The notes under the pieces: generated by a model
Database searches by the model: none
Told to the model about the DNA's origin: nothing
What the model saw: the letters and a program-made list of their open reading frames with translations, nothing else
In this document: piece after piece, positions 10,798 through 21,277 of the stretch
Position numbering within the stretch: the first letter of the stretch is position 1
Layout of the letters: the number at the start of each line of letters is the position of its first letter
Made by a program: the position numbers and the translations under genes
Assembly (NCBI GenBank): GCA_947471745.1
Contig: CANJKZ010000020.1
Span: 248,001 to 312,000, forward strand
Reading direction: 5' to 3'
Length of the DNA stretch: 64,000 nt
Origin: Closterium sp. Naga37s-1
Taxonomy: Eukaryota; Streptophyta; Zygnematophyceae; Desmidiales; Closteriaceae

Positions 10798-13700
10798 TCA
10801 AGAGGTGAGCAAGTGAGGCAAGGTAGGTACAAGACCCAGCTGAGTACAGAAGCGCTGATGATCACAAGGCGCAAGTGCCTTGGTGAAGATATCAGCAGTG
10901 TTGGCCTCAGAGGCCACGTACGCAAGTCGCAGCTGACCACGCTGCTGTAGCTCACGAGCAAGGAAGTAGCGAAGAGCAATGTGCTTCGTTCTGTGCTCCA
11001 GTCTCTGCTCTCGACACAAGGCCAGCATGGCCTTGTTGTCTACGTAGAGCACTGGAGGAGAACGAGGCGGCTCTCCGAGGTCAGTCAGCAGGTAGGTGAG
11101 CCAGCGAAGCTCCTGTGCAGCCATGGCCCCGGCGTAGATCTCAGCCTCACAACTGGAGCCGAGAACAGAAGACGAGCGAGTAGCCCGCCACGAAACAGAG
11201 CCGGAACCAAGGCTGAAGGTGTAACCCTGTGACGACCGCTGCGTAGCCTGGTCGTCAGCCCAAGAAGCGTCTGCGTGTCTAGTGAGGACCACTGGACTTT
11301 GCCCTCCAAGCACAAGCCCCATGCCCGACGTACTGCACAAGTAGCGCAACACCCTCTTCGCTGCAGCCATGTGCTCCGGTCTGTGTCTCCCAGGAGCAAC
11401 ATAGCGTGCAAGAATGCTAAGAGAGTATGCAAGGTCAGGTCGTGTGCAGGTCATCAGGTACATGAGGCAGCCAACAAGCTCTGGGTACGGGCCACTCGAC
11501 TCTACGGACTCATCCGAAGGCAGAGCTGAGAGCGAGTGGCGAGTAGGCAGAGGAGTGGCCTGAGGCGAGGAGTACGTGAAGCCGAAGCGCTGAAGGACCT
11601 GCTGCACCATGTGTGACTGAGTCAGGGTAATGGTGCGGCGTGCTCTGTCCCGGGTGATCTGCAAGCCAAGGTAGCTGCGCAGTTCACCCAGGTCTGTGCA
11701 CGTGTGTCTCTTCTGCAGCTCGGACTTCACGTGGGCGAGTCCAGCAGTGTCAGCTGTGGCAAAGACCAAGTCGTCGACGTACACGAGGATGTAGAACGGC
11801 TGCAAAGAAGTGTCGGTGCGCAGAAACAGCGACGGGTCGGCAGTAGAGGGAGCAAACCCAAGAGCCGCAAGTGTAGTCCTCAGTGTGTCGTGCCACTCAC
11901 GCGGTGCCTGGCGGAGACCGTAGACTGGCCGCCGGAGGCTCCACTGGGTGCCAGGAGGAAAAGACCCAGTGAAGCCAGGTGGGCGACGCAGCCAGATCTC
12001 CTCGTGCAGGCTGCCCTGCAAGAAAGCAGTGCTGAAGTCAAGAGAGTGCAGCTCATAGTCGCGGTGAGCAGCTATGTGCAGCAGTACCCGAAGAGTGGTC
12101 ATCTTCGGGGTGGGAGAGAAGGTCTGAAAGTAGTCAACTCCCTGCCGCTGACTGAAGCCACGAGCCACGTAACGCGCCTTGAAGACAGGCGGAGAACCCG
12201 GCGGCCGCTTCACCCTGAAAATCCACATGCCACTGACGATGTTCGCCCCAGGCGGGGGAACCTCGTCAACGTAGGTGCCTGTGGACTTCCAGGAAGCCAT
12301 CTCTGCGTCCATAGCTGCCTGCCACTGAGAGGAGTAGGGACCCTCTATCGCCTCCGCGTAAGAGCGCGGAGTCGGGATGTCAAGTGCATCCGGGTCTCCC
12401 TCAGGGGTAAGCAGTACGGACACGAGATGAGGTGAAGCAGCAGCCAAACACTGGAACTCCTCCTGCCTGTCCTCAAGGACGTCCGTGCCAAGGGCACACT
12501 CACCCCCGACGGACGGAGGACAGACAGACTCAGACTCAGCAACAAGACTAGCAGCGTAGTCTAGACGACAGCGAGCAGCAAAGTCGACGAGCTCAGTAAC
12601 TAGGGCAGACGCAGCAGTGGACTCAAAGGAAGGGTCAGTGACAACAGTAGCAAGGAGACGCGTGACAGTAGGACTGGCAGCACGAAGAGAGTCCGACTCC
12701 GGGTCAGGAAGAGCAGGAAGAGAGGACTCAGGAGGAGAAGGCAAAGGGGCACGCAGAGGAGCAGTGGACGGACGCAGAGACATCCGGTGCGTGCCAGGGA
12801 CAGGAGGAGGACGCTGACGCGAACCACGAGCACTAGTGCGAGCAGCACGGACAGGCGACGCAGGGCGAGACGCAGGCTCACGACGCTCAGCAAGACCTCC
12901 AGTAGGACCAGTGTAGGGAGAAGGAGCGGGCAGTGGGGAGGCCGGCTGTAACTGTAACTGTGACGGGACAGGCTGTGGACACTCTAAGGGAGGAGGAGGA
13001 CCAGTAGAAGGCGGGAGACCAAGAACCTGCTGAAGGAGCGGAACGAAGTACGGCCTAGGCCGTGTGGCGACTCCAGACACAGCAGGGACAGCACCAGTAC
13101 CCCCAGCGGCAGCACCAGCGCCAGCAGTACCTCCAGCTCCAGCACCCCCAGCAGGACCGCCTCCAGGACCGACAGCAGTAGCCTCAGCGCCAACACCCTC
13201 AGCAGCTCCAGCTCCAGTCGTACCCGCAGGCCCAGCAGCTCCAGTACTCCCAGTACGAGCACCTCCGGGACCCGCGGCACCAGCACCCTCAGCAGCCGAA
13301 GAACCTCCAGCTCCAGCAGCACGCCTCCAGCGCCGGGCAAACCACTCGCGCAGCTCCTGTGGAGAGAGTGGCTCCCGCCGAGACGAAGCACCCGGAGAAC
13401 CTCCAGGCTCAGCACCGCCAGACGCCACACGAGCAGGCCCAGCTCCCTCAGGCTCCGCACCCCCAGGCTCAGCACCTCCAGGCGTAGCACCCCCAGGCGT
13501 AGCACTCCCAGGGAGGCGGTAGTAGGGGACCGACTCGTCAAACGTGACGTCCTGGGAGGACAGGACACGGCGAGAGGTGGGGTGGTAGAACTGCCACCCT
13601 GGCGCGTCAGGGGGGAAGCCAAGGAAGACGCAAGGAGCAGCACGAGGAGACAGCTTGTCCGCAGACAAGTCGCGGACAAACGCCCGAGATCCCCAGACAC

Positions 13701-16416
13701 GGAACGCAGACGCATCGCCAACCTTCCCCGTCCACAGCAAAGCTGGGGAGGTCTCCGGCATGGAGACCCTGGGGTGAAGGTTGATCTGATGCGCCGCGTA
13801 CCGAACCGCAAACGGCCACAGAAAATGGGGGGCAGCCGCATGCATCATGGACGTACGGGCGACGTCCATGACCATGCCAATGCGGCGCTCAGCAATCCCA
13901 TTTTGCTGTGGAGAGTCCGGAAGCGTGAAGGTCTGGCGGATGCCTCGCGCACGACAGTAGGCTCGCAGAAGGCCAGAGGAGAACTCTCCACCTCTGTCAG
14001 AGTGCAGACGCTGAACAGGAAAGTCCGAGCCGAAGCTCTGCCTGAGCTGGAGACGAGCTGTGCGGATCCAGTCGATCAACACCTCAGTGACATCACCCTT
14101 GCTGCGCAAGGGGAAGACTGTGGTGTAACGCGAGTAGTCGTCAACCACCAGCAGGAAGTAGCGCTCGTGACCCTGTCCACGGACGCGGGCCGGGCCCCAC
14201 ACGTCCATGTGAAGCGTCTGCAGCGGGGCCTCTGTCGGAGGAAACTGGGAGGAGTGAGGGGCAGCCCGCTGCCGCCCCTCGACACAGGGGACGCAGGTAG
14301 GGCCAGGCCCCGGAGGAAGGGGAGGGAGGGACCGGGGAAGACCAGAGACAAGGACACGGGAGGCCATGCTTCGGAGACGAAGCAGGGAGGGGTGACCAAG
14401 GCGGTGGTGCCAGAGGAGAGTCTCGTGAGACAGGAGGCGACACGAACAGGGGGCAGACTCAGGACCAGACCTGGACGCTGCAGCAAACACCTGACCCGAT
14501 GCAGCTACCTGACCAGACGCAGTGACTGGAGGAGACGCAGTGGTCAGGGTGTACAGGCTCGACCCCGGCCGACGGGTAAACGTGGCCAGGTGTCGGCCTG
14601 TCCCAGCGTCCGTGCAGAGGGTCACCCGCCGACTCGCAGGAGTGAACTGGTGAACCCCCGCATCCTGTAGGTCAGCACCACTCACCAAGTTCGTAGAGAA
14701 CGAGGGAAGGTAAAGACCAGACAGGGTGCCAGAGGGGGCCGCCGGACACGGGAGGACAGTGGAGAAGTGAGCAAGGACAGGACCCCCAGAGGGGTCTGCC
14801 AGAGAGACTGCAACTGGCCGGCTAAGCGGCGTGAGTGTGGTGCGGTCTCGAAAGAAGGAGCGAGAAGCCCCCGAGTCAAGGGTGAAGGTGTGGGAGGCCG
14901 AAGCCGACGCAGAACCTGAGAGAGCAGACTCACCAGCACCTGAGGGAGCAGACGCACCTAGAGCAGCAGCCTCGCTAGCACCTAGAGCAGCAGCCTCACC
15001 AGTACCTAGAGCAGCAGTCTCAATGCCCGGGTCGGGCGGAAAACACCGGTAACAGTCACCCTCATCACTAATAGTCACAGTATACATGGCAGCAAGAATA
15101 GCATCAAAGTCAAGGTCAAAGACAGCCACACCTGCCCTAGACAGCTCACCCCAGCGGGGGATCTCAGTGGCCTCAGGGAACTGGTGACGCCAAGCGTCCG
15201 TCAGGCGGCCAAAGCAGCGCTGGGTGGAGTGCGCACCCCTGCACTGCTCACCCGCGCGGTCGCCGGTGCGGAGGACGTAGGTGCACGGACCAGTACCCCC
15301 ACCCCTCTGGCGTGCAGTGTACCACTCACGGAGCTGCTGAGGGGAGGGGATGTCACGAGTGCGCTGCTGGTGCTGCTGCTGCTGCTGGCGCTGACCACCA
15401 CCGGAGCCGACCCTCTGCGCAGCGCCACCCCGACCAGCTCCACCTCCTCCGCCGCCTCCTCCTCCACCGCCGCCACCTCCGCTCCCTCCGCCACTGCCGC
15501 TGCCGCCTCCGCCTCCACTGCCGCCACCGACACCTCCACCCCCGCCACCACCCCCACCGCCACCCCCACCTCCTCCACCGCCTCCACTGCCGCCTCCACC
15601 GCCCCCGCTAGCTCCTCCAGCGCCCCTGCCCCCCTTGCCCTTGCCAGGGCGGCGTCTCCCGCTAGGGGTAGACGCCGCACCGACCGACTCAAGCCCAACG
15701 AGGTCGGCCGCAGCAGCAGAGGCAACAGAGGGCAAAAGGGGGGAGGGGGAACACCCCTCAAAGATGGGGGTGCGAGGGTCACCACGAGAGGCTCCTACAG
15801 CTACTATGCTCTTCTCTGCTGCTAGGAGGGACTTCTCGAGGAGGTCAACGGTGAGAGTGGTGGGGCAAGCTGAGAGGAAGTGGTCCCTGACTACGCGAAG
15901 GGAGTCAGGGAGCCGGGTGACTATGTAGTAGAGGGTGATGTACATAGGGGGGGGGTTCTTGGCGCAGAACTCAGCAGGAAGCGCAGCGCGGTAGCGAGTG
16001 TCACTAGTGCGTAGGTGCGTAATGAGGTCAGCGACTGTGGGAAAGGCAGCAAGGTCAGGGAAGAGGTACGGTAGCATGAGGCGACTCAGTGCAGCAGTGG
16101 CAGGGGAGGAGTAGCGTGCAACTACAGCGTCGTACAAGGTCTGAGCACTCTTGTACTGGCTAAAGTGCGCACGCTCAGAGGTAGGCAGGTGGCGACGCAC
16201 AGCAAGACGTGCAGCAGCATCGCGCGTGGCCCACTGGGAGCGAACAGTTGCGTCAGCATCAGTGGCGGGGGCAGGAGAGGCACCAGAAGTGAGGTCAAAG
16301 AGGGAGAGGCCGTCTGCCCTATCGCACTGTAAGAAAAGCTGCAGGTCATCTATCCAGACGTCAAAGTCAATGGCCCGACCCTCAGCGTCAAAAGCGAGGA
16401 CACTAGGGGTAGCCAT
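10798..16416 (-). CDS. Element C gag-pol polyprotein
   Basis: One frame of 1872 residues, starting MATPSVLAFDAEGRAIDF, the start shared by the gags of A, J and K. Domains in order: gag about 1-245; glycine-rich tract about 262-345; finger C-X13-C-X3-H-X4-C about 385-410 (GPCTYVL...CRGAHSTQRC); aspartic protease LDSGASRSFF with Asp near 514; integrase zinc motif HHRLGH near 670 with CVPC near 708; integrase catalytic region with MDVWGP near 738, HSDRGGEFSS near 804 and NGIAERR near 841; a proline, alanine and glycine-rich linker; RT with YVDD near 1546; RNase H with HADASWADD near 1716, SCEAE near 1755 and DNKAMLAL near 1792. This is copia order. It would make capsid and the enzymes for reverse transcription and integration. 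Confidence 0.96.
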   Translation of the reverse strand: MATPSVLAFDAEGRAIDFDVWIDDLQLFLQCDRADGLSLFDLTSGASPAPATDADATVRSQWATRDAAARLAVRRHLPTSERAHFSQYKSAQTLYDAVVARYSSPATAALSRLMLPYLFPDLAAFPTVADLITHLRTSDTRYRAALPAEFCAKNPPPMYITLYYIVTRLPDSLRVVRDHFLSACPTTLTVDLLEKSLLAAEKSIVAVGASRGDPRTPIFEGCSPSPLLPSVASAAAADLVGLESVGAASTPSGRRRPGKGKGGRGAGGASGGGGGGSGGGGGGGGGGGGGGGGGGVGGGSGGGGGSGSGGGSGGGGGGGGGGGGGGAGRGGAAQRVGSGGGQRQQQQQHQQRTRDIPSPQQLREWYTARQRGGGTGPCTYVLRTGDRAGEQCRGAHSTQRCFGRLTDAWRHQFPEATEIPRWGELSRAGVAVFDLDFDAILAAMYTVTISDEGDCYRCFPPDPGIETAALGTGEAAALGASEAAALGASAPSGAGESALSGSASASASHTFTLDSGASRSFFRDRTTLTPLSRPVAVSLADPSGGPVLAHFSTVLPCPAAPSGTLSGLYLPSFSTNLVSGADLQDAGVHQFTPASRRVTLCTDAGTGRHLATFTRRPGSSLYTLTTASPPVTASGQVAASGQVFAAASRSGPESAPCSCRLLSHETLLWHHRLGHPSLLRLRSMASRVLVSGLPRSLPPLPPGPGPTCVPCVEGRQRAAPHSSQFPPTEAPLQTLHMDVWGPARVRGQGHERYFLLVVDDYSRYTTVFPLRSKGDVTEVLIDWIRTARLQLRQSFGSDFPVQRLHSDRGGEFSSGLLRAYCRARGIRQTFTLPDSPQQNGIAERRIGMVMDVARTSMMHAAAPHFLWPFAVRYAAHQINLHPRVSMPETSPALLWTGKVGDASAFRVWGSRAFVRDLSADKLSPRAAPCVFLGFPPDAPGWQFYHPTSRRVLSSQDVTFDESVPYYRLPGSATPGGATPGGAEPGGAEPEGAGPARVASGGAEPGGSPGASSRREPLSPQELREWFARRWRRAAGAGGSSAAEGAGAAGPGGARTGSTGAAGPAGTTGAGAAEGVGAEATAVGPGGGPAGGAGAGGTAGAGAAAGGTGAVPAVSGVATRPRPYFVPLLQQVLGLPPSTGPPPPLECPQPVPSQLQLQPASPLPAPSPYTGPTGGLAERREPASRPASPVRAARTSARGSRQRPPPVPGTHRMSLRPSTAPLRAPLPSPPESSLPALPDPESDSLRAASPTVTRLLATVVTDPSFESTAASALVTELVDFAARCRLDYAASLVAESESVCPPSVGGECALGTDVLEDRQEEFQCLAAASPHLVSVLLTPEGDPDALDIPTPRSYAEAIEGPYSSQWQAAMDAEMASWKSTGTYVDEVPPPGANIVSGMWIFRVKRPPGSPPVFKARYVARGFSQRQGVDYFQTFSPTPKMTTLRVLLHIAAHRDYELHSLDFSTAFLQGSLHEEIWLRRPPGFTGSFPPGTQWSLRRPVYGLRQAPREWHDTLRTTLAALGFAPSTADPSLFLRTDTSLQPFYILVYVDDLVFATADTAGLAHVKSELQKRHTCTDLGELRSYLGLQITRDRARRTITLTQSHMVQQVLQRFGFTYSSPQATPLPTRHSLSALPSDESVESSGPYPELVGCLMYLMTCTRPDLAYSLSILARYVAPGRHRPEHMAAAKRVLRYLCSTSGMGLVLGGQSPVVLTRHADASWADDQATQRSSQGYTFSLGSGSVSWRATRSSSVLGSSCEAEIYAGAMAAQELRWLTYLLTDLGEPPRSPPVLYVDNKAMLALCREQRLEHRTKHIALRYFLARELQQRGQLRLAYVASEANTADIFTKALAPCDHQRFCTQLGLVPTLPHLLTS

Positions 16417-16489
16417 GACAGCAGTAGACTAGCAGCGCAAACAGTGGGGTGAGGGCAGTGCTGTGAGAGAGGCGCTGCTCTTACCGGAC

Positions 16490-17470
16490 AGGGCGGCTCG
16501 GGCGGCTCGGCTGCAGGGCGGCTCGGCGACTCGGCTGCTGGGCGGCTCGGCTGCTGGGCGGCTCGGCGGCTGGGCGGCTCAGCGGCTCGGCTGCTGGGCG
16601 GCTCGGCGGCTCTGCTGCTGGGCGGCTCGGCTGCTCGGCGGCTCGGCGGCTCGGCTGCTGGGTGGCTCGGTGGCTCAGCTGCTGGGCGGCTAGGCTGCTG
16701 GGCGGCTCGGCGGGGCCGCTGAGAGGGCGGCGTCCGGGGCCGCTGGGAGGAGGCGGCGGGGCCGCTGAGAGGAGGCGGCGTGGCCGGAAAGGTAGGTGGC
16801 GGGGCCGCGTCAGGGGCCGCGACAGGGGCCGCGTCAGGGGCCGCGTCAGGGGCCGCGGCAAGGGCCGCGTCAGGGGCCGCGGCAGGGCCGCGTCAGGGCG
16901 CCGCGTCAGGGGCCGCGTCAGGGCGCCGCCAGGGGCCGCGGCAGGGCCGCGTCAGGGCCGCGGAAGGGGCCGCGGCAGGGGCCGCGTCAGGGGCCGCGTC
17001 AGGGCCGCGTCAGGGCCACGGCAGAGCCGCGTCAGGGCCGCGTCAGGGGCCGCTTCAGGGCCGCGGCAGGGGCCATAGCAGGCCGCGTCAGGGCCGCGTC
17101 AGGGGCCGCGGCAGGGCCGCGTCAGGGCCGCAGCAGGGGCCGCGTCAGGGCGCCGCGTCAGGGGCCGCGTCAGGGCGCCGCCAGGGGCCGCGGCAGGGCC
17201 GCGTCAGGGCCGCGGCAGAGCCGCGTCAGGGCCGCGTCAGGGGCCGCTTCAGGGCCGCGGCAGGGGCCGCGGCAGACCGCGTCAGGGCCGCGTCAGGGGC
17301 CGCGGCAGGGCCGCGTCAGGGCGCCGCCAGGGGCCGCGTCAGGCCGCGTCAGGGCCGCGTCAGGGCGCCACCAGGGGGCGCGTCAGGGGCCGCGATAGGG
17401 CGCCGGCAGGGGCCTCGTCAGGGCGCCGCCAGGGGCCGCATAGGGGGCGCGTGGGAGGCGGCGTAGGGGC
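16490..17470 (-). repeat. Element C leader minisatellite
   Basis: Two blocks of short GC-rich repeats between primer site and gag. Next to gag (about 16490-16720) units are built on CGGCTGCTGGGCGGCT; further out (about 16800-17450) on GGCCGCGTCAGG and GGCCGCGGCAGG in irregular alternation. Long open frames exist in several phases on the plus strand but follow the repeat and are not taken as genes. Confidence 0.85.
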
Positions 17471-17593
17471 CGCGTAGGGGCAGCGTAGGGGCCGCTAAAA
17501 AAAAAATTAGGGCAGGGCGCAATGTGCGCGGGCAGCTAAAAAAATATTTCTTATGGTGGGCCCTTAGGAAGGAACGGTCCCATGTAGGAACCC

Positions 17594-17604
17594 GCTCTAT
17601 ACCA
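17594..17604 (-). promoter_or_regulatory. Element C primer binding site
   Basis: Minus strand TGGTATAGAGC directly after the 5' LTR. Confidence 0.85.
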
Positions 17605-17734
17605 TGTGAATCAAGAAAACAGGAAATGAAATGACTAAGTGAAAGTTGGGTACAAAAGGCAAACCCTAGGCAACTGTACCCCATATGTGCTACCCCACTA
17701 TAGCCTACAGTAGCTATGTCATATAACTCTGACA
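17605..17734 (-). repeat. Element C 5' LTR
   Basis: 130 bp, indistinguishable by eye from the 3' LTR at 10461-10590. Confidence 0.95.
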
Positions 17735-17739
17735 TCTTT
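17735..17739. repeat. Target site duplication of element C, right copy
   Basis: TCTTT, matching 10456-10460. The mirror image AAAGA is at 19955-19959 beside element D. Confidence 0.9.
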
Positions 17740-19954
17740 TGCACCTGTTCTTGATTTAGAAGGGAGGGGAGGAGGAACGCACTTATTGTGATAGTGTATG
17801 TAAATGGCTATTCTTGCCTTATGAAGTGTGTAAGTGTGTAAGTTATGAAGTTTATGTATACTGTGTCGGGGTATGTTTTTTTGTTCGAATGTATTCATGC
17901 AATCCATTCATTCTATTGGTACAATTGAACTATAATGACTTCTCTGGATATCTTTTGAAAATAATAGTGTCATTTCCTGCATGATTTTATACCTTTAAAA
18001 GTTCCTATTCAAACATTTAAGAGTCAAATTTGCTACTCGAAAGCGTTATGTGCAGTTACATTATGCATGCATTATGTATTTGTAATGCACCATCTTGATG
18101 TCCTTACTTATGCATAGTGAGAAATTACATAGGTTACTTACATTCAATCTTTAGTGACATGAATAATTCGTTGCATTATTGAACACTTGATATTGTTAGA
18201 GAATAAAAGTTATATAGTCGTAGACACATGTTTAAATATATTCACAAACTTGTATACATGCCTCCAATAACATTCATGTATTTGGACTACTACGAATCTA
18301 GATATTAACAAATATCAATACTATTTAGCCAAAGTAAGACATGTTCACAGTTTTATATCTATCATCCTTTAATTAATCTCATGTACTAACGGAATGGTTG
18401 GCGTATATCGACTCTTCTCATTTTTAAACGTCGGGGTGCTATTGACATGCTTACGTGTGACAACACGATTTGTTCCGTTGGTAGTGTTTCGAACTTGTGT
18501 TTATTACCATGCTCGCGCTGCGGCTTTTGTTACTATCAGTCAACACCTGCCGCGTCAGCATGGGCGTTCAGTTCAAACTAACCGAAGTTGATCGCGCTGT
18601 GCTAAAGTACACGTCAGGATTTTGGAGGGAACGTCGAACCAACTAGGCAGGTTTGGATGGGAATACCGCGTGACAACCTGAGTGGTTTGGTCCCAACTTT
18701 CTTGGAGATGAGACAGACGGTCTAGATAGAAAATTCGAGCTGACCCAACATGAACTGCTACACTACATTTCGAGATCTCGAAATGACGCATGCGCGCAAA
18801 CCGCGTGATGAAAGGTGGCGGGATCGCATTTCGGGTTTTACAAAAAATGCCCCGCGATCCCGAAATGCGATCCCGCCACCTTTCATCACGCGGTTTGCGC
18901 GCATGCGTCATTTCGAGATCTCGAAATGTAGTGTAGCAGTTCATGTTGGGTCAGCTCGAATTTTCTATCTAGACCGTCTGTCTCATCTCCAAGAAAGTTG
19001 GGACCAAACCACTCAGGTTGTCACGCGGTATTCCCATCCAAACCTGCCTAGTTGGTTCGACGTTCCCTCCAAAATCCTGACGTGTACTTTAGCACAGCGC
19101 GATCAACTTCGGTTAGTTTGAACTGAACGCCCATGCTGACGCGGCAGGTGTTGACTGATAGTAACAAAAGCCGCAGCGCGAGCATGGTAATAAACACAAG
19201 TTCGAAACACTACCAACGGAACAAATCGTGTTGTCACACGTAAGCATGTCAATAGCACCCCGACGTTTAAAAATGAGAAGAGTCGATATACGCCAACCAT
19301 TCCGTTAGTACATGAGATTAATTAAAGGATGATAGATATAAAACTGTGAACATGTCTTACTTTGGCTAAATAGTATTGATATTTGTTAATATCTAGATTC
19401 GTAGTAGTCCAAATACATGAATGTTATTGGAGGCATGTATACAAGTTTGTGAATATATTTAAACATGTGTCTACGACTATATAACTTTTATTCTCTAACA
19501 ATATCAAGTGTTCAATAATGCAACGAATTATTCATGTCACTAAAGATTGAATGTAAGTAACCTATGTAATTTCTCACTATGCATAAGTAAGGACATCAAG
19601 ATGGTGCATTACAAATACATAATGCATGCATAATGTAACTGCACATAACGCTTTCGAGTAGCAAATTTGACTCTTAAATGTTTGAATAGGAACTTTTAAA
19701 GGTATAAAATCATGCAGGAAATGACACTATTATTTTCAAAAGATATCCAGAGAAGTCATTATAGTTCAATTGTACCAATAGAATGAATGGATTGCATGAA
19801 TACATTCGAACAAAAAAACATACCCCGACACAGTATACATAAACTTCATAACTTACACACTTACACACTTCATAAGGCAAGAATAGCCATTTACATACAC
19901 TATCACAATAAGTGCGTTCCTCCTCCCCTCCCTTCTAAATCAAGAACAGGTGCA
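17740..19954. other. AT-rich flank of element C and its mirror copy
   Basis: About 1.1 kb of AT-rich DNA (17740-18835), spacer 18836-18858, and the inverted copy (18859-19954). The centre is more GC-rich, with self-complementary stretches such as ACATTTCGAGATCTCGAAATG. I recognise no gene; the open frames of 60-125 codons are the same frames read twice because of the mirror. Confidence 0.6.
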
Positions 19955-19959
19955 AAAGA

Positions 19960-20089
19960 TGTCAGAGTTATATGACATAGCTACTGTAGGCTATAGTGGG
20001 GTAGCACATATGGGGTACAGTTGCCTAGGGTTTGCCTTTTGTACCCAACTTTCACTTAGTCATTTCATTTCCTGTTTTCTTGATTCACA
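19960..20089 (+). repeat. Element D 5' LTR
   Basis: 130 bp, mirror image of 17605-17734, identical by eye. Primer site TGGTATAGAGC follows at 20090-20100. Confidence 0.95.
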
Positions 20090-21277
20090 TGGTATAGAGC
20101 GGGTTCCTAAATGGGACCGTTCCTTCCTAAGGGCCCACCATAAGAAATATTTTTTTAGCTGCCCGCGCACATTGCGCCCTGCCCTATTTTTTTTTTTAGC
20201 GGCCCCTACGCTGCCCCTACGCGGCCCCTACGCCGCCTCCCACGCGCCCCCTATGCGGCCCCTGGCGGCGCCCTGACGAGGCCCCTGCCGGCGCCCTATC
20301 GCGGCCCCTGACGCGCCCCCTGGTGGCGCCCTGACGCGGCCCTGACGCGGCCTGACGCGGCCCCTGGCGGCGCCCTGACGCGGCCCTGCCGCGGCCCCTG
20401 ACGCGGCCCTGACGCGGCCTGCCGCGGCCCCTGCCGCGGCCCTGAAGCGGCCCCTGACGCGGCCCTGACGCGGCTCTGCCGCGGCCCTGACGCGGCCCTG
20501 CCGCGGCCCCTGGCGGCGCCCTGACGCGGCCCCTGACGCGGCGCCCTGACGCGGCCCCTGCTGCGGCCCTGACGCGGCCCTGCCGCGGCCCCTGACGCGG
20601 CCCTGACGCGGCCTGCTATGGCCCCTGCCGCGGCCCTGAAGCGGCCCCTGACGCGGCCCTGACGCGGCTCTGCCGCGGCCCTGACGCGGCCCTGACGCGG
20701 CCCCTGACGCGGCCCCTGCCGCGGCCCCTTCCGCGGCCCTGACGCGGCCCTGCCGCGGCCCCTGGCGGCGCCCTGACGCGGCCCCTGACGCGGCGCCCTG
20801 ACGCGGCCCTGCCGCGGCCCCTGACGCGGCCCTTGCCGCGGCCCCTGACGCGGCCCCTGACGCGGCCCCTGTCGCGGCCCCTGACGCGGCCCCGCCACCT
20901 ACCTTTCCGGCCACGCCGCCTCCTCTCAGCGGCCCCGCCGCCTCCTCCCAGCGGCCCCGGACGCCGCCCTCTCAGCGGCCCCGCCGAGCCGCCCAGCAGC
21001 CTAGCCGCCCAGCAGCTGAGCCACCGAGCCACCCAGCAGCCGAGCCGCCGAGCCGCCGAGCAGCCGAGCCGCCCAGCAGCAGAGCCGCCGAGCCGCCCAG
21101 CAGCCGAGCCGCTGAGCCGCCCAGCCGCCGAGCCGCCCAGCAGCCGAGCCGCCCAGCAGCCGAGTCGCCGAGCCGCCCTGCAGCCGAGCCGCCCGAGCCG
21201 CCCTGTCCGGTAAGAGCAGCGCCTCTCTCACAGCACTGCCCTCACCCCACTGTTTGCGCTGCTAGTCTACTGCTGTC

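Larger units (their letters stand above)
10461..17734 (-). mobile_element. Element C: copia LTR retrotransposon, looks whole
   Basis: Full-length element on the minus strand, 7.27 kb, with 130-bp LTRs that appear identical over their whole length, a perfect TSD TCTTT, primer site, polypurine tract and one continuous gag-pol frame of 1872 codons. This is the youngest-looking element here. Its 5' half and right flank are present again, inverted, as element D. A 0.9-kb GC-rich minisatellite fills its leader. Confidence 0.97.

Noticed and set aside
16662-17466. Long arginine/glycine/alanine-rich open frames on the plus strand (and the mirror set at 20228-21032)
   Set aside because: They follow the GC-rich leader repeat in three phases and are antisense to element C; repeat shadows.
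18394-19300. Frames of 65-123 codons in the AT-rich palindrome flank as host genes
   Set aside because: They exist twice only because of the mirror; no motif, and base composition is non-coding in look.
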